From the IMG/VR virus record IMGVR_UViG_3300010354_000608, positions 1 through 24,828 of that record: a DNA stretch of 24,828 bases; one strand, given 5' to 3'. This DNA comes from a virus. The position numbers and the translations under genes were made by a program. The notes beneath the pieces are model-generated. The model was not told the origin of the DNA, searched no databases, and worked only from the letters and a program-made list of their open reading frames with translations. Below are positions 19,501-24,828 of the stretch, in pieces (positions within the stretch are counted from its first letter, which is position 1; every line of letters begins with the position of its first letter).

Positions 19501-20837
19501 ACCAAGTTGACGCTGGGGCATATATATCACCTACTGTTACTCAGAAGGGAGCATATGCAACCAGTCAACAGTATGTAACCATTCGTCATTCAAACCACTG
19601 TATGCATGATACGAATAATAACGTACAAATTACTGGGGTTAGATCTGAAGTCGATCCTACATATCTGCTGAATGCAATTGGTGCCACTGAAACTAGTATT
19701 ACTGTTGATAATGCATCTCTATTCCATAAGGTAATCAACGGATCACCTATTAGCCAAACAAATCCAGGATATATTAGAATTATTGCATCTCAAGTAGGAG
19801 AAAATGGAGATATTCCAGTTGCAGATATTGGTGAATTTGTAAATCAAGAAATTATCCCATATACTGCCATTAGTAATGATGGTTCTACAATCACCCTCCA
19901 ACAGAGAACAGGTTCTTCATATGCATTCCCAGAGGGTTCTATTGTCGAATGCTATAACTTGGATGGCATCCCACTAACAACAATCAATAAGATTCATACA
20001 AGTATCACTTCACCAACTTTAGATACTTACGATCTGTATGTTGGTAATGTTGCTACCGATGGTATTGTTGCTGGTGGTTCACTTGCAACTGCAACTCAAA
20101 ACGTTCAATTTGACGTGCTGACTCCACAGTTCGCATCAGTGTCATTCCCAGAAACATCATTGTCTGCAAGAGCACAAGTGATTACTGGAACATCTATTGG
20201 AGATGGTTCTGCTAACGTCGATCAAAATTCCTTTGTCAATGATGGTCAATTTATTGATATTTCTCTTGAGGGTGGAAACTATCTCGATTCTCCAAGAATG
20301 ATCGCATCTCAACTAAACGAGAATGAGGAACTCAGCGGAAATAAATCCATGAGAATGGAACTAACATTTGATAGTATAAAGGAATATATTAGTCCATATA
20401 TTGACTTGGATAGAACATCTATCATTACGACAATGAACAGAATCAATAATCCAACTCTACCAGATTCTGCTCTAAATTCTGTCAATGATCAACATGAAGC
20501 AGTCTATATTACAAAAGTTGCCACTCTGGCAAATAATTCAGGATCTATCAAAGTAGATTTTGCTGCTTACCGCCCAGAAGACACTGAACTTTTGGTCCTA
20601 TATAGAGTACGTCCAGTGGGAAGCACTACGCCAATTCAACAAATTGACTATTCGTACTTCCCAACAGAACTTTCCTCTGTTCCTGGAACAACTAGACTCG
20701 AAAGATATTTCGATTATTCATACGAAGTACAGGGTCTAAAATTTGACCAATATCAGATCAAAATTGTTATGCGCTCACCAATTCAATCGAGAGTACCAAT
20801 CCTATCTGATTTCAGAGCAATCGCACTCGCAATCTAA
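13542..20837 (+). CDS. Giant DUF4815-type phage structural protein (2431 aa)
   Basis: The N-terminus has the DUF4815 signature: YYDDFD, NFYKVLFRPGFPIQARELT, TSQSILQNQIES, and VIPGQVGYD (residues about 12-75). Up to about residue 500 it continues as this family, with VNGYQIET near 365. Several SGA beta units follow (TSGARCFIVD about 505, TSGAKGKVVQF about 885, TSGCKLIVAAP about 1472, SSGAKAVVKD about 1534). A conserved core at about 1644-1800 contains DPLAQSFIIDKPGG (from residue 1651), CQIRAMENGYPS and YCFVLLSDSNEYQVW. The C-terminus (IQQIDYSYFP...FDQYQIKIVMRSPIQ...SDFRAIALAI) matches the usual end of such phage proteins. No membrane segment or catalytic motif is visible. The role is unproven; its position directly after gp8 suggests a peripheral baseplate protein, perhaps connecting the wedge to fibres. 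The ATG lies 4 bases after the gp8 stop, and the TAA overlaps the next start as TAATG, so coupled translation is likely. Confidence 0.85.
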   Translation: MPQNTNLNVTPYYDDFDKKKNFYKVLFRPGFPIQARELTTSQSILQNQIESVGTHLFKEGAMVIPGQVGYDSNIDCILLQASFLGANVELYREQLTGRIITGLNNGVKAKVLYSIPAKESERGYITLYLKYVQNGGVESTTRTFENNEQISADADITFGTTLIESGSPFAQLLPSSSLSVGSSAYIAEGVYFIRGHFVDVSAQYILLDQYGNNPTYRVGLAVTESIVTSEDDDSLNDNAAGSSNYSAPGAHRFKISTKLVKKTIDDESDKNFIELLRLNNSKIQKFVTRTALNELEKSLALRTFQTNGNYVIRNYSIVVRDQLNDDAKSGINGVYQSGSITKSGLVASDDYYTAEISPGVAYVNGYQIETITTQFIDFPKPRDTKALQNQIVPFAVGNSLTVENIFGFPNFTGSSSVTNSYQVLEIRDQRTDPDGVTGMFDDPQGNVIGYARALTMEHVSNGPNGTYGDSDDIYQMNIFDIQMFGILRLSAATTISQGSQIVGGTSGARCFIVDTQTSATHIKVYQQEGTFSVGETIFVDGIAKGVITHVHRYEFSESRSLVSRDESTSQVEFTSNIILDDYLTIDGDTFTYDSGAGTLTGFNSNYAKDLRPGDILYFSGVDYLVVEDVDPTALNTQGISTIFDYANQVVSVNSGSGTVVDGVYSTIVRGRSQLLGRENNDLFSAMPKKYVKSISDESMIVRRTYDSLTVPAGSVTIDLGGNEQFSAIENENYNLTVLASSNPSYPVGSQIELLTNSADSAEVGYATFTSLDRTTLNIDNLTNITSVKLTATLSKNVVNKKLKTLSKMFVLKVNRTLSDKDTQRYGLTYSNLYGTRIEDPEISLGVSDAFQLNAVYESLNDDDPVIPSLTIAESAFFAAGTFITGKTSGAKGKVVQFSTTNLTVNYIGVSGTFIPGEQISGFNSSGEIISALINDDAAAIVSGSKVVTDDYYIELNQTGFFYNTSKLVRKPGRRPAVRKLLVVYDWLAHQSTGDYFAGQSYTGISYYDIPFFNQALCLTDFLDFRPSAKNLYSGTGTASSPAYVACSTLDFKSRLFTSGSTVIDIPKLDSDFRCDFDFYLPRVDKLFVSSEGGFQVISGKSAEVPEPPEDIQNAMLLATIRMRPYGFDPEKDVVITKEDNRRYTMRDIGSLDRRLSNVEYYTSLSLLESDTANTKIVDATGKDRLKNGFIVDDFASHDKSDTSNSDYKVSLDYAQGHCRPAHYTTNVSLEWNQSASTNIQQTGPLLTLPYEEEMIVNQPYASRVVNVNPFNVFTYIGRIDLTPSTDDWIDTKREPAKITQIEGNYEATRKEMNVDQNGFAPIQWNAWQTSWVGEKVTSTKTVYQPDWVASDVGKSPAPWVWGGKGLRRINEVDTIEVTTGLTRTGTRSKVVPKIENQSLGDSLLSSTVVPWIRSRNVQLYAARLKPRTRFYAFFDNVAFTNYMIPKVIELVKDSALDSRSNATPFVIGETVVGQTSGCKLIVAAPNDGFEFNPYDDTEMPESYASATSFLNIDTEKMAKQVAGDSYGNIQVGEVLIGSSGAKAVVKDRRLVSDRSGNLKSAMWIPDPNVDTNPRWGTGKRNIRLTTSDTDSRLAGAVASSAETWYLATGILNTVQENILAVRNADIVIDTVTEETIELSTREETRQVGWYDPLAQSFIIDKPGGCFLTGFDVFFFTKDSAIPISCQIRAMENGYPSKRILPFSDVTLNPSEVQVSENGSIATRFTFQAPVYLLQSVEYCFVLLSDSNEYQVWVSRMGDNDVTDNRTISEQPYAGVLFKSQNASTWTADQYEDLKFTAYLAKFNIGLPSKAIFNNTALALGNRGILNLRNNPVITQKPDQNLIMSLANVSYTIGATIRYISGGNTYIGSGTVKDSYEAATGTILVLTDVVGSFPQTSRVTSSRTEASIVVSGESTDFTVGNVIKNASLSTAEITAWNSGTNTLTVNYVSASSGGVVFQANDTITEYSAIESTSAIQTATIDSLTYSGDQVDAGAYISPTVTQKGAYATSQQYVTIRHSNHCMHDTNNNVQITGVRSEVDPTYLLNAIGATETSITVDNASLFHKVINGSPISQTNPGYIRIIASQVGENGDIPVADIGEFVNQEIIPYTAISNDGSTITLQQRTGSSYAFPEGSIVECYNLDGIPLTTINKIHTSITSPTLDTYDLYVGNVATDGIVAGGSLATATQNVQFDVLTPQFASVSFPETSLSARAQVITGTSIGDGSANVDQNSFVNDGQFIDISLEGGNYLDSPRMIASQLNENEELSGNKSMRMELTFDSIKEYISPYIDLDRTSIITTMNRINNPTLPDSALNSVNDQHEAVYITKVATLANNSGSIKVDFAAYRPEDTELLVLYRVRPVGSTTPIQQIDYSYFPTELSSVPGTTRLERYFDYSYEVQGLKFDQYQIKIVMRSPIQSRVPILSDFRAIALAI

Positions 20838-21085
20838 TGGACTGGTCTAAGGCACGTAGAGTACAGGATCACCCCGACTTTGTTCGGGGTGCAAATGGAG
20901 AAATTGTTTTATCAAATAAAGCAATTTACGACTCCTACATGGCAGGTATAGAAGCAGAGGAAAATCGTGAGAAGCAAATTGACTCTTTACAGTCGGATGT
21001 TTCCATGCTAAAATCTGAATTGAGTGATATAAAATCGCTCTTACTAACGTTAGTTCAAAATCAAAGTAAACATTATGACGATTGA
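20837..21085 (+). CDS. Small coiled-coil phage protein (82 aa)
   Basis: The ATG shares one base with the TAA of the giant upstream gene (TAATG), indicating coupled translation. Residues about 10-35 carry a HPDFVRG-x-x-x-E-I-V-L-S-N-K-x-x-Y-D-S-Y motif similar in style to small conserved proteins of T4-like phages (HPDLVRD-type). Residues about 42-75 form a clear heptad coiled coil (IDSLQSDVSMLKSELSDI). No signal peptide or membrane segment is seen. The function is unknown. It overlaps the next coiled-coil gene by 11 bases, so the two products may act together, for example as assembly factors. The first codons contain a perfect GC-rich hairpin, listed separately. Confidence 0.8.
   Translation: MDWSKARRVQDHPDFVRGANGEIVLSNKAIYDSYMAGIEAEENREKQIDSLQSDVSMLKSELSDIKSLLLTLVQNQSKHYDD
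20870..20891 (+). other. Perfect 8-bp GC-rich hairpin inside the start of the 82-aa gene
   Basis: CACCCCGA at 20870-20877 and TCGGGGTG at 20884-20891 are exact inverse complements around the six-base loop CTTTGT. It starts 33 bases after the ATG. No T-tract follows, so it is not an intrinsic terminator. In otherwise AT-rich DNA it would be a stable mRNA element, perhaps affecting RNA processing or translation at this junction; chance or protein-level constraint (HPDFVRG) is also possible. Confidence 0.5.
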
Positions 21086-21299
21086 AAAAGTATCTCAGGA
21101 TGAAATGCTGCGACAATTTCGGGAGAGGTTCGAACAACTTCAAGACGAAAATAAGCAGTTGGCACAAAAGATTCGTGACAATGAGGGTGTTGCACTGAAA
21201 CTTTTGGGAGCAATTGAAGCGTTATCATATTATATTGAAGAAGATAGCGAAGAAGATCAGGAAGAAGAATCCACAGAAGCACCTGTAGAAACTGAATAG
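21075..21299 (+). CDS. Small acidic coiled-coil protein (74 aa), possible fibre-assembly chaperone
   Basis: It starts at ATG 21075, overlapping the previous gene by 11 bases in another frame. Residues about 8-35 form a heptad coiled coil (MLRQFRERFEQLQDENKQLA) and continue to a short hydrophobic helix (LKLLGAIEAL). The last 22 residues are almost all Glu, Asp or small (EEDSEEDQEEESTEAPVE). Size, coiled coil and acidic tail resemble the layout of T4 gp57A, the small coiled-coil chaperone for tail fibres, but I see no clear sequence match, so this is an analogy from layout and position only. It lies immediately before a tail fibre gene and is followed by an intrinsic terminator at 21307-21331. 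Confidence 0.75.
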   Translation: MTIEKVSQDEMLRQFRERFEQLQDENKQLAQKIRDNEGVALKLLGAIEALSYYIEEDSEEDQEEESTEAPVETE

Positions 21300-21306
21300 A
21301 TCTCAG

Positions 21307-21331
21307 AGGGGAGATAAATACTCCCCTTTTT
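21307..21331 (+). terminator. Intrinsic terminator after the small-gene pair
   Basis: A 7-bp stem AGGGGAG (21307-21313) pairs with CTCCCCT (21321-21327) around a 7-base loop ATAAATA, and a T-run covers 21327-21331. It begins 8 bases after the stop of the 74-residue gene and would end the late transcript before the tail fibre gene. The loop is itself the core of a late promoter, listed separately. Confidence 0.8.
21313..21320 (+). promoter_or_regulatory. Late-promoter core GATAAATA occupying the terminator loop
   Basis: GATAAATA differs from T4 TATAAATA only at the first base and fills the loop of the terminator hairpin. A transcript starting 5-6 bases downstream would begin within the descending stem and so would escape the hairpin. 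The evidence is sequence match only; a CATAAATA lies 24 bases further on. Confidence 0.35.
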
Positions 21332-21336
21332 CTTTG

Positions 21337-21344
21337 CATAAATA
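21337..21344 (+). promoter_or_regulatory. T4-type late promoter CATAAATA upstream of the tail fibre gene
   Basis: CATAAATA lies just after the terminator T-run and 36 bases before the fibre ATG at 21381. The same octamer precedes the gp10-like gene at 7172. Together with the terminator it makes the fibre gene an independent late unit. No strong ribosome-binding site is visible between it and the ATG. Confidence 0.6.
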
Positions 21345-21380
21345 ATCCAGAGGCAAATTATCAAAAAGTTGTGACCTGAA

Positions 21381-23087
21381 ATGGCAAATAGAATCCAGCT
21401 AAGACGTGGCGGATCTCAAGAATGGAGAAACGCTAACCCAGTGCTCGCACAGGGAGAAATCGGAATTGACCTAGACTCGGGACGTATCAAAATCGGGGAT
21501 GGTTCTACCGCATGGAACTCTCTTGCGTATGAAAGACCTGTAGAATCGGTTGCAAACACTGCAAACTCACTGGTACAAAGAGATGCTGATGGTAACTTCG
21601 CTGCTGGTGTCGTAACTGCAACTCTCATTGGTAACGCATCTACAGCATCTCGTCTTTCCAACATTAGACAGATTCAACTCACTCAAGATGTTGTTGCCTC
21701 AGGTGTTTTTGATGGATCTGCAAACCTAAACTTAGCAGCACAACTAAATATCGTCACTTCTTTGCCCCATTATGATGGAACTACAACTTCTACTGGTACT
21801 TACACAAAGGTAGTTGTAGATGCAAAGGGAAGAATTACAAATGCCTCAAGTCCAACTACAATTCAGGCGTATGGTCTAGATACAAGCATTGAAGGAACTG
21901 GTGCTCAACCATACGATAATGACCTCGAAGCAGTTTCCAATCTAACTACAACTGGTATTGCCATTCGTTCTGGTGATGGAAACTGGACAACTAGAAGCAT
22001 TCTATCTACTGCTGGTCAAATTGTTGTTACTAACGGTTCTGGTACTGGAGGTAACCCACAAATTGATTTGGCAACTACAACTGTAGTTTCTGGAAACTAT
22101 AATACTGAAAATCTAAATTCAGTATCAGCAAATGGTCCTCTGGGAGAACCATATGGTACTCAAACAGTAAACACTGTAAAATTTACTGTTGATAATAGAG
22201 GTAGATTGCAATCTGCCACAAATGTACCTATTGCAACTGCCACTGAAGGCAGTAAGTACCCCGCATATGGTGCTGGTACAACCTATAGTAGATACGATAT
22301 CATCGAGACTGGCAACAATGTCTACCAAGCAATTACTAATATTTCTGCGGGTGGTGGTGCCCCAACTCATACTGATAGCAGCGATACTGGAGGATGGCGC
22401 TTCCTCGCGGCTGCGGCAATTGAGCAGAAGGGATTGGCTTCCTTTGCACAGGAAGATTTCGACGTTGACAACAACGGGCACGTTACCATTGCCGCCAAAG
22501 CTGTAGATAATACTCAACTCCAAAACAACAGAATCTCCTTTGCAGATGGCAACACCAAGGAAGATTTTGAACTCGACCAAGAACTCACCGCAACCACAGG
22601 TTATCGTGGTTTCAACTATCTAAATTATGTAACTGTCAATGATACTAGTGGTTCTCTTCTCTTTACTGCTAATAATACTGCAAATTCTGGCAGTGGTGGT
22701 GTTGATATCAACGTTGATACTAACATCAGTGGTGCCAATATCATTCTTGATAGACCTGGTACTTCTCCTCTGCAAACTATTGAGCGTACCGCTGGGTCTC
22801 TCAAAATTTTCCACAACGTCAATTCTGCCACAGATAGAACTCTTGATATTGTTAGTACCAACGCTGGTGCTGGCAGTGCCACCATCAATATCACTGCTGA
22901 CAATGATATCGTCATCTCCAGCACAACTGGAACAAACTATGTCAAAGCAGAAGATATTTGGTTCAGAGCAAATACAATAACATCTGACAATTCAACTATT
23001 ATTATTGATCCTGCAACTGAAGGAGATAATACTGGTACTGTTCAGATCAAAGGCAATCTCCAAATTGATGGAACTACACAACTGTAA
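21381..23087 (+). CDS. Mosaic tail fibre protein, N-terminal part (frame ends prematurely by apparent frameshift)
   Basis: This frame gives 568 residues. Residues 1-55 (RIQLRRGGSQEWRNANPVLA, GEIGIDLDSGRIKIGDGSTAW) match the Mtd-type N-terminal domain common on phage fibres. Two fibre-repeat units follow (SGVFDGSANL with GTYTKVVVDAKGRIT about 108-155; TVKFTVDNRGRLQS about 266-280). Residues about 293-345 look like a small chitin-binding-type module (YSRYDIIETGNNVYQAI, GGWRFL). The segment NRISFADGNTKEDFELD and the Asp/Asn/Gly-rich stretch to about 560 are typical of marine T4-like fibres. The frame stops at TAA 23085-23087 within IDGTT, but the sequence expected to follow (TTVNSTTVTIDDPI) continues uninterrupted in the -1 frame. 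I therefore read this as the 5' part of one longer gene. A CATAAATA promoter precedes it. Confidence 0.85.
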   Translation: MANRIQLRRGGSQEWRNANPVLAQGEIGIDLDSGRIKIGDGSTAWNSLAYERPVESVANTANSLVQRDADGNFAAGVVTATLIGNASTASRLSNIRQIQLTQDVVASGVFDGSANLNLAAQLNIVTSLPHYDGTTTSTGTYTKVVVDAKGRITNASSPTTIQAYGLDTSIEGTGAQPYDNDLEAVSNLTTTGIAIRSGDGNWTTRSILSTAGQIVVTNGSGTGGNPQIDLATTTVVSGNYNTENLNSVSANGPLGEPYGTQTVNTVKFTVDNRGRLQSATNVPIATATEGSKYPAYGAGTTYSRYDIIETGNNVYQAITNISAGGGAPTHTDSSDTGGWRFLAAAAIEQKGLASFAQEDFDVDNNGHVTIAAKAVDNTQLQNNRISFADGNTKEDFELDQELTATTGYRGFNYLNYVTVNDTSGSLLFTANNTANSGSGGVDINVDTNISGANIILDRPGTSPLQTIERTAGSLKIFHNVNSATDRTLDIVSTNAGAGSATINITADNDIVISSTTGTNYVKAEDIWFRANTITSDNSTIIIDPATEGDNTGTVQIKGNLQIDGTTQL

Positions 23088-24828
23088 ATAGCACCACTGT
23101 AACTATCGATGATCCAATCATTACTCTTGGTGGTGATCAAACTCCGACAGTTGATGATAATAAGGATCGTGGTGTTGAATTCAAGTACTATGATACTCAA
23201 GCAAGACTAGGTTTCTTCGGATGGGATGACTCATATGCAACGCTTGCTGGTACAACTGGCGGATACCGCTTCCTCTATAATGCTACGAATACTTCGGAAG
23301 TCTTTTCTGGTACTGATGCTGGTATCATTGGTGGTAATCTTGCTCTTACCTCCAATGTGGGATCTAGCGGCGTCACTAACGGTACTCTTGTTGTTACTGG
23401 CGGTACTGGAATCTCCGAAAATCTAAACGTAGGTGGAAGACAAAATCTTGCTGGAGATTTCAACATCAACTCTGGTAAGTTCACCGTTGCTTCTTCCACT
23501 GGTGATACTGTCATTGCTCGTGATTTGAATGTAAACAGAGATACAGATCTTGATGGTACTCTCAACGTTGATGGTAATGCAACATTCCAAACTAATGTTA
23601 CCATCAATGCAGATAATGCACTGTTTGATATTCAAACAAATGCAGGAGTATCTAAGTTTAGTGTAGATACAGATAACGGCAATACTGTCATTCAGGGAAC
23701 TGTAGATGTAACTGATAATGTTACATTGAATAAGAATGTCACTCTCGTTGGTTCGAATACTGCAGCAACAGAATATTTCAAAATCAAGAATGGATCGTCT
23801 GTAGATAAATTTACAGTTGATAGTTCATCTGGTAATACTCTAATTGAAGGAACACTAACAAATACTGGAGCAGTTGACCTAAACAGTACACTAAATGTTG
23901 CTGGTCTAATTAGATTTGAAAGTACTGATGCTCCAACAGTTGTTCAGAATGGTTCAACAGGTCTATATGAAATTCAAAGTGGTGATTATGGTTCATTCAG
24001 ATTTGATGGTGGTGGATATGTAGAAGGTGTTGCACTCTTCAATGATGATATCTATTGTAACGGTGCTCTGATCGTAAAGGATACTGGAGACACTGGTGTT
24101 GCGTCTACAGTTTCGAACCTGTCAGTACGTTACAAATCAACTCTCGGTAGTGGTGCAGGAATCACAGATAATGCAAGTTATAATCCATCATATGCTACCC
24201 ACACAAGCTCAACTCTCGTAGTAAGAAGTGGTGCTGGAATTTACAGAAGTCTTCATGTCGGTGCAACACTATCTGGAGATGGATTCTTCGTTGGTAAAAA
24301 GAATTCTGGAGATACTGCAAAGTTCAGTGTTATTGGCGCTACTGGTAACACAAGTATCGTAGGAACTCTAGATGTAACTGGAAATGTTACTTTCACTAAT
24401 AATCTAACTGTAAATGGATCTCTAACTACGATTGGTAATGCAAATACTGATATTCTAACAGTCAATGCTGATGCAACTCTGACAGATAATCTAACTGTCA
24501 ATCAAGCAGTAGACTTCGATAGTACACTGAACGTAGATGGTGCTGTAGATTTCAATAGCACTCTGGTTGTTGATGATAACACCACATTCAATAGAAATGT
24601 CACTCTAGTAGGATCAAATACTGCGGCAACAGAATACTTCAGAGTAAATAATGCATCTAACGCTACTAAGTTTGAAGTTGATAGTGCATCTGGAAATACA
24701 TCTATTGCTGGTACTCTTGGAGTTACTGGTGCCACATCAATCACATCAACACTAGGAGTTGGCGGTGTAACATCTCTAACCAATAGCGCAGATCAGACAC
24801 TTACTGGAACCTATGCTGCTGATGGTGC
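23078..24828 (+). CDS. Tail fibre protein, C-terminal continuation in -1 frame (3' end outside window)
   Basis: The frame with codons at 23078, 23081 and so on is open for about 583 codons to the window edge. It begins TTVNSTTVTIDDPIITLGGD, then DNKDRGVEFKYYD, LGFFGWDDS and ATNTSEVFSG, a conserved fibre segment that normally directly follows a N-L-x-I/V-x-G-T-T stretch, exactly where the upstream frame stops. I find no ATG codon anywhere in this frame, which argues against an independent gene. The last stop in this frame upstream is TGA at 23066-23068, so the shift must fall between 23069 and 23087. Inserting one A to give ACA-ACA-ACT-GTA restores a single frame. The rest is short beta repeats, expected to form a trimeric beta-rich shaft. 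Confidence 0.8.
23477..24718 (+). repeat. Five KFxV...GNTxI fibre-shaft repeats, including one 129-base duplicated unit
   Basis: The motif K-F-x-V-x(4-5)-G-N/D-T-x-I is encoded at 23477, 23654, 23807, 24320 and 24668. Copies three and five lie in longer units at 23729-23857 and 24590-24718, both 129 bases. They encode N-K/R-NVTLVGSNTAATEYF onward, with 31 of 43 residues identical by my count, and differ at many silent sites. Short L-x-V-x-G units (TLNVDG, TLDVTG, LTVNGS) fill the spaces. This is typical of a repetitive trimeric fibre shaft. Confidence 0.75.

Noticed and set aside
20870-20891. Intrinsic terminator at the GC-rich hairpin
   Set aside because: No T-tract follows and it lies within a coding sequence shortly after its start.
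21381-21560. Diversity-generating retroelement target, because of the Mtd-type N-terminal domain
   Set aside because: This domain is widespread on phage fibres. No reverse transcriptase, template repeat or variable repeat is seen in the window.
23061-23095. Programmed -1 ribosomal frameshift in the fibre gene
   Set aside because: No slippery heptamer or convincing downstream pseudoknot is visible; a one-base deletion explains the break more simply. It cannot be fully excluded without read data or proteomics.
23226-23426. Independent 66-residue gene downstream of the fibre stop
   Set aside because: It is a leucine-rich shadow in the wrong frame; the -1 frame over the same bases encodes recognisable fibre sequence.

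Overview
The window is a densely packed, entirely plus-strand late structural block of a T4-like (contractile-tailed) bacteriophage. The base composition is AT-rich (about 40% GC by eye). The content (baseplate wedge gp8, a T4 gp10-type N-terminus, a DUF4815-type giant protein, YHYH-domain proteins and a mosaic tail fibre) and the T4-type late promoter octamers in gene junctions (TATAAATA, CATAAATA) point to a marine T4-like myovirus, most likely a cyanophage of Synechococcus or Prochlorococcus. The host is inferred; a pelagiphage or another marine T4-like phage is not excluded. There is no host, integration, tRNA, CRISPR or transposon content. No gene-free stretch exceeds about 85 bases.

Layout. 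(1) 1-6266: a giant structural protein, open at the left edge, with a LamG-like lectin domain, four alpha-helical Cys-containing repeats, a jelly-roll-like domain, two phage-fibre beta modules and a Gly/Ser/Thr-rich linker. (2) 6290-7168: a YHYH-domain protein. (3) 7197-8423: a protein with a T4 gp10-like N-terminus and a C-terminal cupredoxin-like domain. (4) 8433-11969: a second YHYH-type protein whose YHYH histidines are lost, with a cupredoxin-like domain inserted, followed by GSGY-type beta repeats. (5) 12005-13537: baseplate wedge gp8, enlarged by beta modules. (6) 13542-20837: a 2431-residue DUF4815-type protein. (7) 20837-21299: two small overlapping coiled-coil genes, closed by an intrinsic terminator. 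(8) 21381-24828: a long mosaic tail fibre gene, interrupted by an apparent one-base frameshift near 23078 and running off the right edge.

Together these genes would build the baseplate periphery and host-contacting fibres. The most unusual signals are the two cupredoxin-like domains, each keeping a full His/Cys/His/Met type-1 copper ligand set in baseplate-neighbourhood proteins; the degenerate YHYH copy carrying one of them as an insertion; the fibre frameshift; a terminator whose loop is exactly a late-promoter core; and the reuse of the same small beta modules in at least four neighbouring proteins.
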